Shown: piece by piece, positions 17,414 to 26,082 of the stretch
Numbering within the stretch: position 1 is the first letter of the stretch
How the letters are laid out: the number at the start of each line of letters is the position of its first letter
Assembly (NCBI GenBank): GCA_016713235.1
Contig: JADJPN010000002.1
Coordinates: 496,001 to 560,000, forward strand
Length of the DNA stretch: 64,000 nucleotides
Direction: 5' to 3'
From: Hyphomicrobiales bacterium
GTDB taxonomy: Bacteria; Pseudomonadota; Alphaproteobacteria; Rhizobiales; Xanthobacteraceae
Made by a program: the position numbers and the translations under genes
Notes under the pieces: generated by a model
The model's database searches: none
Told to the model about the DNA's origin: nothing
What the model saw: the letters and a program-made list of their open reading frames with translations, nothing else

Positions 17414-17442
17414 GAAACCCCGGCGCAAAGGCCGGGGCTTTC
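17414..17442 (+). terminator. Rho-independent terminator
   Basis: Stem CCCCGGC (17418-17424) with GCCGGGG (17431-17437), followed by CTTTC and preceded by GAAA, so it may work weakly in both directions. It closes the small exported protein gene. Confidence 0.7.
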
Positions 17443-17453
17443 AGCGGATAGAG

Positions 17454-17484
17454 CGGGGCGGGTGCTACCACCGCCCCGTTTTTG
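17454..17484 (+). terminator. Rho-independent terminator
   Basis: Perfect 8-base stem CGGGGCGG (17454-17461) and CCGCCCCG (17471-17478), then TTTTTG. It is the second of two tandem terminators between convergent genes. Confidence 0.8.
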
Positions 17485-17490
17485 TCTGGC

Positions 17491-19161
17491 CTAGTGCCAC
17501 TTCGAAAGATCGCGATCTTTCGTTTCCGGCACAAAGAAGAAGCCGATGACGAGCGTCATCACCGCGACAACGATCGGGTACCACAGGCCGTAGTAGATAT
17601 CGCCGGTCGCCGCGACCATCGCGAAGGCGGTCGTCGGCAGGAAGCCGCCGAACCAGCCGTTGCCGATGTGATACGGCAGCGACATCGCCGTGTAGCGGAT
17701 GCGGGTCGGGAACAACTCGACGAGCTGCGCCGCGATCGGGCCGTACACCATGGTCACGAGCAGCACGAGATAGGTGAGAACAATCACCAGCATCGTCTGG
17801 TTCGTCGCCTTCGGATCCGCGGCAGCCGGATAACCGGCGGCGCGGATTGCGTCGGTGATCTGCTTCGTGAACTCCGCGGTGCGGGCCTTCATCTGGTCAG
17901 CCGGCAGACCCGTGCCCGCGAAGGACGAAATGGTCTTGTCGCCAACCTTGATGGTCGCGACGGTGCCCGCCGGAGCGGCTTCGTTCTTGTAGTTCACCGA
18001 GTTGCGGGCGAGGAAGCTCTTGGCGATATCGCACGAAGAGGTGAACGCCGCGGTACCGACCGGGTTGAACTGGAACGAACACTCCGCGGGATTCGCAACC
18101 ACCGTCACCGGCGACGAAATCAACGCCTTTTCGAGCGCAGGATTTGCGTAGTGGGTGAGGAGGCCGAACGCCGGGAAGTAGGTGATCGCCGCCAGCAAGC
18201 AGCCGCCGAGGATGATCGGCTTGCGGCCGATCTTGTCGGAGAGCCAGCCGAACACGATGAAGAACGGCGTGCCGATGACGAGCGACAGCGCGATCATGAT
18301 GTTCGCGGTCGCGCTATCGACTTTGAGCGTCTGCGTCAGGAAGAAGAGGGCATAGAACTGGCCCGTGTACCAGACGACAGCCTGACCGGCGGTGCCGCCG
18401 AGGAGCGCGAACAGCGCGACCTTGGCGTTTTCCCAACGGCCGAACGCTTCGGCGAGCGGGCTCTTCGAGCCTTTGCCTTCAGCCTTCATCTTCGCAAAGG
18501 CCGGGCTTTCGTTCAGGGCAAGACGAATCCAGACCGAGACGCCGAGTAGGATGATCGAGACCAGGAACGGAATACGCCAGCCCCATTCAGCGAACTCCTT
18601 TTCGCCTATCCACGTGCGCGTGCCGAGAATGACGAGCAGCGAGAGGAAGAGGCCGAGCGTCGCGGTCGTTTGAATCCACGAGGTGTAGAGACCGCGCTTG
18701 CCGTTCGGAGCGTGCTCCGCGACGTAGGTCGCGGCACCACCGTATTCACCGCCGAGCGCAAGACCCTGGAAGAGACGGAACGCGATGAAAATGATCCGCG
18801 CCGCCATGCCCCATGTTGCGTAGTTCGGAAGCATGCCGACGATGAAGGTCGACATGCCCATGATCACGATGGTGACGAGGAAGGTGTATTTGCGGCCGAC
18901 GAGATCGCCGAGACGGCCGAAGAACAGCGCGCCGAACGGGCGAACGGCGAAGCCAGCGGCGAATGCCATCAGCGCGAAGATGAACGCCGCGGTCGGGTTA
19001 ACGCCCGAGAAAAATTGCGCCGAGATGATGCCGGCGAGCGATCCGTAGAGATAGAAATCGTACCATTCGAATACGGTGCCGAGCGACGAAGCGAAAATCA
19101 CTTTCCTTTCGGACGCGGTCATCTTGCTTGCGCTGGCGCTTGCCGTGGTGGCGGTTGCCAT
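17491..19161 (-). CDS. MFS transporter, metabolite:H+ symporter type, with large extra loop
   Basis: A 556-residue membrane protein. FEWYDFYLYG (residues 31-40), RLGDLVGRKYTFL (83-95), LGGEYGGAATYVAEHAP (136-152) and WLSDKIGRKPI (306-316) are the hallmarks of the metabolite:H+ symporter group (ShiA/ProP/KgtP relatives). The family usually has about 430-450 residues. The extra length is a roughly 115-residue hydrophilic insertion at about residues 339-453, between predicted helices on the periplasmic side, with Cys361 and Cys377. The substrate is probably an organic acid or osmolyte (inference). It stands alone, with terminators downstream on the convergent side. Confidence 0.85.
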   Translation of the reverse strand: MATATTASASASKMTASERKVIFASSLGTVFEWYDFYLYGSLAGIISAQFFSGVNPTAAFIFALMAFAAGFAVRPFGALFFGRLGDLVGRKYTFLVTIVIMGMSTFIVGMLPNYATWGMAARIIFIAFRLFQGLALGGEYGGAATYVAEHAPNGKRGLYTSWIQTTATLGLFLSLLVILGTRTWIGEKEFAEWGWRIPFLVSIILLGVSVWIRLALNESPAFAKMKAEGKGSKSPLAEAFGRWENAKVALFALLGGTAGQAVVWYTGQFYALFFLTQTLKVDSATANIMIALSLVIGTPFFIVFGWLSDKIGRKPIILGGCLLAAITYFPAFGLLTHYANPALEKALISSPVTVVANPAECSFQFNPVGTAAFTSSCDIAKSFLARNSVNYKNEAAPAGTVATIKVGDKTISSFAGTGLPADQMKARTAEFTKQITDAIRAAGYPAAADPKATNQTMLVIVLTYLVLLVTMVYGPIAAQLVELFPTRIRYTAMSLPYHIGNGWFGGFLPTTAFAMVAATGDIYYGLWYPIVVAVMTLVIGFFFVPETKDRDLSKWH

Positions 19162-19411
19162 AGGTATCCCCCTTGTTGAACGAAGTCGGAGTCGCAGCGC
19201 GGAGAATTTCCACGTTGCGACTTCAACCGAGACGCTACGCGGGGCGTAACGCGCGGTCGCGATACCAAGTCGTCTTAGGCGAAAGGATGATGTGCAGCGC
19301 GGTAGGCGCTGGAAAACAAATAATAAAAGCGAAAATAATTCGAAGCTTACGCGAGGCTTTTGTCCGGATTATTTCGCTTCTTCCAGCGCGTGTATTGGCT
19401 GCGTAAATTTC

Positions 19412-19660
19412 TCAGCGCGGCGCGTGCACGCGAAGCAGCCAACTTACGGTATCGAGAATTTTTTCGCGTTCACGCCAGGTCGCATTGGACCAGTAGCGCG
19501 CTTTCAGCAGTTCGTCCGCCTTGGCTGCGAAGGGGGCAAACGCATCCTTCGCCACGATCTTGCTGATCCGAAGAAGGTATTCGTTACGAAGCGCGATGAT
19601 TTCGCGCTCGCTGACCTTTGTGCCACGCGCAAACAGCGCCTCAAATTTTCTTCTCTGCAT
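19412..19660 (-). CDS. Small hypothetical protein
   Basis: An 82-residue, highly charged, probably all-helical protein (MQRRKFEALFARGTKVSERE at the start; Trp-rich end around RYWSNATWREREK). No signal peptide, membrane segment or metal site is visible and I do not recognise a family. The regular charge pattern and codon use like its neighbours make it more likely real than chance. It stands alone, about 250 bases from the transporter start and 136 from the next gene. Confidence 0.45.
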   Translation of the reverse strand: MQRRKFEALFARGTKVSEREIIALRNEYLLRISKIVAKDAFAPFAAKADELLKARYWSNATWREREKILDTVSWLLRVHAPR

Positions 19661-19796
19661 TGCTTCGCCCTTCGGGGGCGAAGCTAGTCAAGAAGCGAGC
19701 AGGGGAAATGTAATGATGATGCCGTTACTTATAAAATCGACGTAACTAGCATATCCGGCGCGGCTAAAGTATTACGCCGTTCGGCTCGTGCCGGAC

Positions 19797-20408
19797 TCAG
19801 GCGCGCTGCAATTGCCGGACGAAATCGATTGCGTCGAGCCGTTCGATGAATTCGTCGCGCACCGTGATCAATTGCAATTGCATGAAGCCCCGCGCGGTTG
19901 GTGCGTCGGGCGTGAGGAACTGCTTGTCGAACGGCATCATCGCGAAATAGCGATCTGCAAACGGCACGGGAATGTCGTTAATCCGCTTTGGCGGATGCGT
20001 CGAAAGCCGCTCCAGATGCAACGAGAGATCGGCGCGTGCGAGCTGCCATTCTTCTTCTTCTATTTCAGGCGGACACGGATAGCGGTCGTAGACCGACAAT
20101 ACGAGTTTGATGAGGGGATCGAGTTCGTTGCGGCGATTATCGCGCGAATGCTCGACGAGAACGGTCTCAACCGTTTCACCGACCATCGCCAGGCCAAGCG
20201 GAAAGGCCCGCCAGCGTGCTCGATTGAGCGCCTTTTGAAACCCTTCGTCGGCAAGCATCACTTTCGAGAAGTGGCACGATCGCGCACGCGAGTAATCGTA
20301 AATCCCTTTCTGGACGAGGAACGCTGCGTTCTCGTCGATGAAGTCGGCGAGCTCATCTGGCGTGCGGATTTTGGGTTTTCTACGCAGCAGAAAATCGAAA
20401 AGTCCCAT
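19797..20408 (-). CDS. Hypothetical cytoplasmic protein
   Basis: From ATG at 20408 a 203-residue protein beginning MGLFDFLLRRKPKIRTPDEL; an upstream ATG at 20441 would add 11 less protein-like residues. It is soluble and mostly helical in look, with no signal peptide or catalytic motif that I recognise. Phrases such as ADFIDENAAFLVQKGIYDYS and WRAFPLGLAMVGETVETVLV suggest a globular conserved protein of alphaproteobacteria, but no function can be assigned. It stands alone, divergent from the symporter genes by about 300 bases. Confidence 0.6.
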   Translation of the reverse strand: MGLFDFLLRRKPKIRTPDELADFIDENAAFLVQKGIYDYSRARSCHFSKVMLADEGFQKALNRARWRAFPLGLAMVGETVETVLVEHSRDNRRNELDPLIKLVLSVYDRYPCPPEIEEEEWQLARADLSLHLERLSTHPPKRINDIPVPFADRYFAMMPFDKQFLTPDAPTARGFMQLQLITVRDEFIERLDAIDFVRQLQRA

Positions 20409-20709
20409 CCAACTACTCCAGAGCGATTCTGATCGCTGCATTGCGGTCGTTCAGTTTCGCAACTGCGAACGATATAAACACTAGCAAATTCAAAGGGGTA
20501 AAACACAGCATTTGGTCGAAAGTCTTAGAAGCTGACCCGCATTCCCGATGTTAACTTTGCAAATCGCTCTGTAAACGCGACGAAAAGATCGTGTGGCAGG
20601 CGGGCGGCAAATTGGGGAGTGCTGCACTTGAACCGGCTTATCAGCCGGCTCTCCCCGCATAGGCATTTCTGGGCGCATGCGCGCCCAAAACCGGGAGGGC
20701 AATCGGCTT

Positions 20710-20979
20710 ATGGCACCAAACAAAGATACGTCGGCCAATGACGAGGCGCATTGGCGCAAGACGACCAACCTGATGTGGATGCATCTCGGGATCTGGTTTT
20801 TCTTCGGCTACGTCATTCATTTTTTCGCACCCGCGCTCAACAAGATCGTCATCTTGGGCTTCCCGCTCGGCTTCTATATGGCCGCGCAAGGTTCGCTGAT
20901 CGCGTTCGTGGTTCAGCTGTTCATGTTTGCAAAACAACAGGACAAGATCGACCGCGAATTCGGCGTAGCGGAAGATTGA
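20710..20979 (+). CDS. DUF4212 protein, small subunit of a sodium/solute symporter
   Basis: From ATG at 20710 (GGGAGGGC just upstream) an 89-residue protein with two membrane helices: YVIHFFAPAL around an aromatic segment, and GFYMAAQGSLIAFVVQLFMF. WRKTTNLMWMHLGIWFFFGY at the start is typical of DUF4212 proteins, which are encoded directly upstream of VC_2705-type sodium:solute symporters and are thought to be their partner subunit. The large subunit begins 13 bases downstream here. The two are expected to form an inner-membrane transporter for a small organic acid such as acetate (inference). Confidence 0.85.
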   Translation: MAPNKDTSANDEAHWRKTTNLMWMHLGIWFFFGYVIHFFAPALNKIVILGFPLGFYMAAQGSLIAFVVQLFMFAKQQDKIDREFGVAED

Positions 20980-20992
20980 GGGGGATTTGAAT

Positions 20993-22966
20993 ATGGCTAC
21001 GCAAACATCAAACGACGGCAGCTTTCTAAATAATCTTGGCAGGGTCTACGGTTTCTATACCGGCGGCTTCCTTGCCTTCGTGATTTTCCTCGCAATCCTC
21101 GAACAGGTCGGTGTGCCGAACAAAATACTCGGCTATCTTTTCGTGTTCTTCACGATTGCCGTTTACGCCATCATCGGCGTCCTCTCGCGTACTGCCCAAG
21201 TGTCCGAGTATTATGTCGCGGGCCGCAAGGTTCCGGCGTTTTACAACGGCATGGCGACGGGCGCGGACTGGATGTCCGCCGCATCGTTCGTCGGCATGGC
21301 CGGCACGCTCTTCCTGCTAGGCTATGACGGCCTTGCCTGGGTGCTCGGCTGGACCGGCGGCTACGTGCTGGTGGCGGTTCTTGTCGGTCCGTATCTGCGT
21401 AAGTTCGGCGCCTACACCGTGCCTGACTTCATGTCGTTCCGGTTCGGCGGCAACTTTGCCCGCTTCCTCGCAGTGCTTGTGCTCGTGGCCTGTTCCTTCA
21501 CCTATGTGACGGCGCAAATCTTCGGCACGGGCATTATCGCTTCGCGCTTCCTCGGCATGCCTTTCGAAGTCGCGGTGTTCGTGGGTCTTCTCGGCATCCT
21601 GCTCTGCTCGATGCTGGGCGGCATGCGCGCGGTGACCTGGACGCAGATCGCGCAATACATCGTGCTGATCGTCGCCTACCTGACCCCGATCGTCATCCTG
21701 TCCACCAAGAAGTACGGCATTCCGATTCCGGAACTGACCTACGGACAGGCGATCGCGGATATCACGGCACGCGAAGCGCAGATGCTGAAGGACGGTCTGG
21801 CGACCACGGCCAATCTCAAGCCGCATATCACGCCATGGCTGACCTATACGCAGCTGAACTTCTTCGCGATCATTCTCTGCATGATGGTCGGCACCGCTTC
21901 GCTGCCGCACATCCTGATGCGTTACTTCACCACCCCGTCGGTGCGTGAAGCCCGCAAGTCGGTGGCGTGGTCGTTGTTCTTCATCTTCCTCCTGTACTTC
22001 TCGGCGCCGGCCTATGCGGCGTTTTCGAAGCTCGAGGTGTATACGAACATCATCGGCCGCCCGATTGCCGACATCCGCCCGTGGATGTTCACCTGGGGCG
22101 AACTTGGCCTGATCCAGGTTTGCGGCAAGAACGCTGCATCCCTGCAAGCCATCGTCGATGCCTGTAAGGCGATTGCCGGCCACGGCGGTGTCGTGCGCTT
22201 GCAAGACTTCGTCATCAATACCGACGTGATCGTGCTGTCGACCCCGGAAATCGCGGGTCTGCCGTATGTGATCTCGGGCCTGGTCGCGGCCGGCGGTCTT
22301 GCCGCCGCGCTGTCGACCGCTGACGGCCTTCTGCTCGCTATCGCCAACGCGCTCTCGCACGACATCTATTACAAGATGATCGATCCGAATGCGCCGACGG
22401 TGAAGCGGTTGTCGGTTGCTCGTATCCTGCTGGTGATCGTTGCGGTTGCAGCCGCAGCTACGGCATCGACACGGCCCGCTGACATTCTCGCGATGGTCGG
22501 ATGGGCGTTCTCGCTTGCGATGGCTGGCAACTTCCCGGCGCTCGTCATGGGCATCTGGTGGAAGCGTGCTACCGCTGCTGGCGCGGTCGCAGGCATCATC
22601 GGCGGGTTCGGGATCGCGGTGCTGTACCTCGTGGTAACGCGCTACTTCCCCGGCTTCGGTGTGTCGTATCTCGGCATGTCATCCTTGACCAATCCGGCCG
22701 GCGCTCCGCTGATCGCCGATATGGCCAAGGCCATGGCTGCGCCGAACGCGATGGACAGCTGGGTTGCAGCAAGCCATCCGTTGGCAAGCAAAGTTGGCTG
22801 GTTCGGACTCACGAACATCGCCGCAGGTCTGATCGGCATGCCGGTCGGCTTCGCGCTGATCTACATCGTGAGCTTGATGACGCCAGCGCCGTCAAAGGAA
22901 ATGCAGGCATTCGTCGATGAAATCCGCAAACCGCGCGGTCGCACGATCCTGCAGGAAAAGGACTAA
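20993..22966 (+). CDS. Sodium:solute symporter family protein (VC_2705/ActP-like)
   Basis: A 657-residue multi-spanning protein from ATG at 20993, with GAGGGGG ahead of it; a TTG at 20987 is an alternative. SEYYVAGRKVPAFYNGMATG and ADWMSAASFVGMAGTLFLLG are the family signature of the VC_2705/acetate-permease branch of the SSS family. AAGGLAAALSTADGLLLAIA is the conserved helix 9 sodium-site segment. It works with the DUF4212 protein. A hydrophilic loop around residues 255-290 and another near 380-410 are normal for this branch. A strong terminator follows at 22994. Confidence 0.9.
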   Translation: MATQTSNDGSFLNNLGRVYGFYTGGFLAFVIFLAILEQVGVPNKILGYLFVFFTIAVYAIIGVLSRTAQVSEYYVAGRKVPAFYNGMATGADWMSAASFVGMAGTLFLLGYDGLAWVLGWTGGYVLVAVLVGPYLRKFGAYTVPDFMSFRFGGNFARFLAVLVLVACSFTYVTAQIFGTGIIASRFLGMPFEVAVFVGLLGILLCSMLGGMRAVTWTQIAQYIVLIVAYLTPIVILSTKKYGIPIPELTYGQAIADITAREAQMLKDGLATTANLKPHITPWLTYTQLNFFAIILCMMVGTASLPHILMRYFTTPSVREARKSVAWSLFFIFLLYFSAPAYAAFSKLEVYTNIIGRPIADIRPWMFTWGELGLIQVCGKNAASLQAIVDACKAIAGHGGVVRLQDFVINTDVIVLSTPEIAGLPYVISGLVAAGGLAAALSTADGLLLAIANALSHDIYYKMIDPNAPTVKRLSVARILLVIVAVAAAATASTRPADILAMVGWAFSLAMAGNFPALVMGIWWKRATAAGAVAGIIGGFGIAVLYLVVTRYFPGFGVSYLGMSSLTNPAGAPLIADMAKAMAAPNAMDSWVAASHPLASKVGWFGLTNIAAGLIGMPVGFALIYIVSLMTPAPSKEMQAFVDEIRKPRGRTILQEKD

Positions 22967-22993
22967 GCCTCACTAAGAAGGCGTCAAGCAGGG

Positions 22994-23025
22994 CGGGGCT
23001 CGGTTTTCCGAGCCCCGTTCTTTTT
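22994..23025 (+). terminator. Rho-independent terminator
   Basis: Perfect 10-base stem CGGGGCTCGG (22994-23003) and CCGAGCCCCG (23008-23017) with a TTTT loop, followed by TTCTTTTT. It ends the symporter operon. Confidence 0.9.
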
Positions 23026-23080
23026 GAGGGCCGCAAACTACCTTTTGCGCTAAATTAAAGCCGGGCCGGGAGAGAGCGTA

Positions 23081-23383
23081 ATGCAGCAGTCGTTCTGGAG
23101 CTTGTGGTACTTCAACGTGCCAAATTTCGTTTTGGCAGCCGTGATGTACACGATGCTGGGCCGCGCGCTGCTCGGGCTTTTTGTCGAGCACGATTCCAAA
23201 AATTATATCTGGCGCGGATTCCGTGCGATTACCGATCCCGTCCTGAAGCTGATAGCCCCCGTCACGCCGAAAGCGACGGCGCCGGTCGTGCTTTGGCTGT
23301 TCGGTTTTGTTTGGATGTTCTGGCTACGTGTGGCGCTCTTGCTCGTGTTCTTCGCGTTCGGCCTTTTCGGAAAGGCCGCGTGA
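23081..23383 (+). CDS. Small membrane protein, possibly YggT-like
   Basis: A 100-residue protein with two or three membrane segments: FVLAAVMYTMLGRALLGLFV near the start and APVVLWLFGFVWMFWLRVAL near the end, joined by a loop with FRAITDPVLKLIAPVTPK. The R..TDPVL....P arrangement recalls YggT family proteins, but the match is weak and offered as a possibility only. GGGAGAGAG lies upstream of the ATG. Its TGA overlaps the next ATG by one base, so the two small membrane proteins are co-translated. Function is unknown. Confidence 0.6.
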   Translation: MQQSFWSLWYFNVPNFVLAAVMYTMLGRALLGLFVEHDSKNYIWRGFRAITDPVLKLIAPVTPKATAPVVLWLFGFVWMFWLRVALLLVFFAFGLFGKAA

Positions 23384-23709
23384 TGAGAGAGCACAGTTTT
23401 TATTATATCGGCATCGCGTTTTTCGGGATGGTCAACGGCATCTTCAATCCGTTGTTTTTTCTGGCCTTTCAGCTTTCCGTTTATCTGATGGCGGAGCCGT
23501 TATTTGCCTCGACGCCAGCGATCGCTTTCTTCACCTCCTTGATGCTCTCGACGGCAACCATAATCCTTGGCGGAATTCCGGCCGCGATTTACGAGCGCTT
23601 TATCGGTGCCAAGGATGACTCGACCACGGTCTCGCTCTGGATTTGGCTCGCCTGCACGGCCTTGCTGACGCTGCCGGCGGTCGGGAATTTCCTTCAAATC
23701 GGACTTTGA
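23383..23709 (+). CDS. Small membrane protein of unknown function
   Basis: A 108-residue protein from ATG at 23383 with three predicted helices: YIGIAFFGMVNGIFNPLFFL, FFTSLMLSTATIILGGIPAA and WIWLACTALLTLPAVGNFLQ. IPAAIYERFIGAKDDSTTVS is a cytoplasmic or periplasmic loop. No family is recognised with certainty. The start overlaps the stop of the preceding small membrane protein, so both may act in one complex (inference). No terminator is visible before the next gene, 135 bases on. Confidence 0.6.
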   Translation: MREHSFYYIGIAFFGMVNGIFNPLFFLAFQLSVYLMAEPLFASTPAIAFFTSLMLSTATIILGGIPAAIYERFIGAKDDSTTVSLWIWLACTALLTLPAVGNFLQIGL

Positions 23710-23844
23710 GTTTTTGGCATTTGCCGGATGTCAGGAGCGTCCGAGGGGCGCGCGGACCGTCGCGGTTCACAAAGTCGTGACGGGATCATTGAATGGCTTT
23801 CAGTATAGTGCTGGAATGGGCCTAGACATGCACGGAGGCTTTGC

Positions 23845-24215
23845 GTGCAGCAGATCAGGGAATTGGCGTATCACACGGTAATGCGTGCATGCCTTTTCGC
23901 TTCGCTCGGCATTTTCTGCGTGATGACCGGCATGTCCTTCGAGCCAAAGCTCGCTTTTCAAGCGGGCGGCTTTCTCACAACCATCATGGCTTTTGTCCTG
24001 ATCTTTAAAGCGCGGTTCGCGCTCACGAAAGACTGCCGGAATACGGAGATGTGGCTCTACATCGAAAGGATCAGCGCCCGCCGCTCGATTATGCGCAATG
24101 GGCGATCTCAACGGCCATGCACGAAACCTATCTGACTTTCGCAAAGTGGACCGCGATGATCTCGATCGCCATGTGGATTTTGGCGGTTATTTTTTCATTC
24201 GTTCCGACGAAATAA
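23845..24215 (+). CDS. Small membrane protein, one frameshift
   Basis: GTG at 23845 with CGGAGG upstream opens a frame reading MQQIRELAYHTVMRACLFAS and a hydrophobic segment GFLTTIMAFVLIFKARFALT. The frame is lost at AAA 24065-24067; adding one A gives WLYIEKDQRPPLDYAQWAIS and then a last helix AMISIAMWILAVIFSFVPTK, ending TAA at 24213, total 123 residues with three helices. The 3' half clearly reads as protein in the shifted frame, so the break is probably a homopolymer error. I do not recognise the function. The small membrane genes before it are co-directional. Confidence 0.65.
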
Positions 24216-24216
24216 A

Positions 24217-24245
24217 AAAGCAGCGCTGAAGCGCTGCTTTCTTTT
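24217..24245. terminator. Bidirectional terminator
   Basis: AAAGCAGCGC (24217-24226) pairs with GCGCTGCTTT (24231-24240) around TGAA, with A-rich and T-rich flanks on either side. It separates the small membrane protein gene from the convergent response regulator. Confidence 0.85.
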
Positions 24246-24262
24246 CATGGCTGGCGGGCCGC

Positions 24263-24985
24263 TTAGTGCTGCGTTGCCTTGCCGATGTCGTCCGTCGAGA
24301 GGCGATAGCCGACCCCAAGTTCGGTCAACAACAGCTTCGGTTGGGTCGGATCGATTTCGATTTTCTGACGAAGTTTGCGAACGAAGATGCGCAGGTAATG
24401 CGAATCCTGATCGTGGCCGGCGCCCCATACTTCATTCAGGAGTTGCCCGTGCGTGACGACGTTACCGGCGTGCTGCGCGAGAATTTGGAGTAGCCGGAAT
24501 TCTTTGCGGGTGAGGGATAACCGTTCGCCGTCGAGGAATACGGCGCGGTTTCCCATGTCGACCGACAGCCGGCCCAGGTTGACGACCGGATCGCCGTTCT
24601 GGTTGCGCGTGTGACGGCGGATCGCTGCGTGCGAGCGCGCGAGCAATTCTGCCATGCCGAAGGGCTTCGTGACGTAGTCGTCCGCGCCGAGTTGCAGGAG
24701 TTTCACCTTCTCGTCTTCGCTCGAGCGCACCGAAAGCACGATCACCGGCACGTTCGACCACGCACGAAGGCGCGCAAGTACTTCGGAGCCGTCTATATCC
24801 GGCAATGCCAGATCGAGAATAATCAAGTCCGGCGGCCGGCGGGTTGCGTTCTTAATGCCGTCGTTTCCGTTCTCGGCGTCTTGCACCGAGAAGCCATCCA
24901 TCTCAAAGCCGGCGCGTAGAAAGCGGCGGATCTGAGCCTCATCATCCACTACGAGAACTGCGGGATTGGTCTTAATCGTCTGCAT
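24263..24985 (-). CDS. Response regulator, OmpR family, KdpE-like
   Basis: A 240-residue protein. The receiver domain (residues about 10-120) has VLVVDDEAQIRRFLRAGFEM, the phosphoacceptor in IILDLALPDIDG, and ADDYVTKPFGMAELLAR with the conserved Lys. The C-terminal winged helix has LSLTRKEFRLLQILAQHAGN and HYLRIFVRKLRQKIEIDPTQ, close to KdpE in wording. It probably controls transcription. It overlaps the kinase gene by 14 bases, so the two are translationally coupled. No kdpFABC potassium-pump genes are in the window, so the target is uncertain. Confidence 0.85.
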   Translation of the reverse strand: MQTIKTNPAVLVVDDEAQIRRFLRAGFEMDGFSVQDAENGNDGIKNATRRPPDLIILDLALPDIDGSEVLARLRAWSNVPVIVLSVRSSEDEKVKLLQLGADDYVTKPFGMAELLARSHAAIRRHTRNQNGDPVVNLGRLSVDMGNRAVFLDGERLSLTRKEFRLLQILAQHAGNVVTHGQLLNEVWGAGHDQDSHYLRIFVRKLRQKIEIDPTQPKLLLTELGVGYRLSTDDIGKATQH

Positions 24986-26069
24986 GGGTATCGGCCTCCT
25001 GCGGCGGCTGGTCCGGTATAGGCAGCTTGATAATTACGGTGCAACCAAGGCCGGGCCCCGCGCTCATGGCCTGGATGGTTCCGCCGCTCGCTTCAATGAA
25101 GGCCTTGGCCATCCAGGTTCCGAGCCCGGAGCCGGTCGTTGTCTGAAGATGCCGCTGGCCGCGATAGAAGCGCTCGCCCCAGCGTTCGCGCTCTTCGCCG
25201 GTCAGCCCCGCGCCGCGGTCGGTGACGCGAAATTCAAGCAAGCCGTCCTGTTGCCGGGCCTCGACGGTGATTTCGGAATTCGGGGGCGAATACTTCGCGG
25301 CATTGCTCAGAAGCTGCCCAAGCGCCTGGTCGAACAGGACTGCATCGCCTTCGAACAGCGGCAAGGCGTCCGCGAGTTTCACCACGACTTTGTGGCCAGC
25401 GAGATTGCGCCGCCGCCGCTCGATCGCGATGTTCACGATGTCCGCGGGATCGATCCATTCGCGCTTCGCCCGGATTCCCTCGCTCGAGATGCGCGTTGCA
25501 TCGAGCAGATTCTGAATGTCGTGATTGAGCCGGTCGGCTTCTTCGCGAACAACATTCGCAAGCGTTGCGAGATGGGGATCGCTTTTTACGTTCGGCGATT
25601 CCGCAATCACCGACGACGCACCGAGAATGGATGCGAGTGGCGTGCGCAGTTCGTGTGAAACGGATCCGATCAGTGCTTCGCGCAGACGATCGATTTCATC
25701 GTGTCTCCGCAACCGTCCGGCAAGATGGCTCGTGAATCCGGCAACGATCGCGAACAGTATGAGATCCACCTGATTGTCCCAGCTGTGAGCCTGGAAATTG
25801 AAGATCGGCGGATAAAAGAAGAACGCGGACGCCGCGACGCTGATCAGTGCCGTGAACATCGCCGGCACGAAACCCCAGCGGATGGCGAGGACGAAAACGG
25901 GCAACAGGTAGATGATGCCTACGTTTGGAAAATTGATCTGCTTCAGGATGAGCGCGATCGCGATCGTTGTCAGTCCAACCATCGCGATCGAAACGAGAAA
26001 CGGAACGAGCAGGCGATTCGCCCGGTGGGCGCGGCGTAGTGGTGCATTCAACCATGTGCCGAATGACAT
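24972..26069 (-). CDS. Sensor histidine kinase, KdpD C-terminal-like (DUF4118)
   Basis: A 365-residue kinase from ATG at 26069; longer readings would overlap rlmB. Four short helices (LLVPFLVSIAMVGLTTIAIA onward) match the DUF4118 membrane domain. SVSHELRTPLASILGASSVI is the H-box with the phosphorylated His, QLLSNAAKYSPPNSEI the N-box, and TDRGAGL and GSGLGTWMAKAFIEASGG the G-boxes. Full KdpD has about 900 residues with an N-terminal KdpD sensor plus Usp domain; both are absent here. The protein is therefore a short KdpD-like kinase, whose signal is unknown. Confidence 0.85.
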   Translation of the reverse strand: MSFGTWLNAPLRRAHRANRLLVPFLVSIAMVGLTTIAIALILKQINFPNVGIIYLLPVFVLAIRWGFVPAMFTALISVAASAFFFYPPIFNFQAHSWDNQVDLILFAIVAGFTSHLAGRLRRHDEIDRLREALIGSVSHELRTPLASILGASSVIAESPNVKSDPHLATLANVVREEADRLNHDIQNLLDATRISSEGIRAKREWIDPADIVNIAIERRRRNLAGHKVVVKLADALPLFEGDAVLFDQALGQLLSNAAKYSPPNSEITVEARQQDGLLEFRVTDRGAGLTGEERERWGERFYRGQRHLQTTTGSGLGTWMAKAFIEASGGTIQAMSAGPGLGCTVIIKLPIPDQPPQEADTHADD

Positions 26070-26082
26070 CCGTCGGACTCCG

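Noticed and set aside
17482..18549. Plus-strand open frame of 355 codons opposite the MFS transporter.
   Set aside because: The minus strand encodes a clear 556-residue transporter with family motifs; the plus-strand frame is Arg-rich and motif-free.
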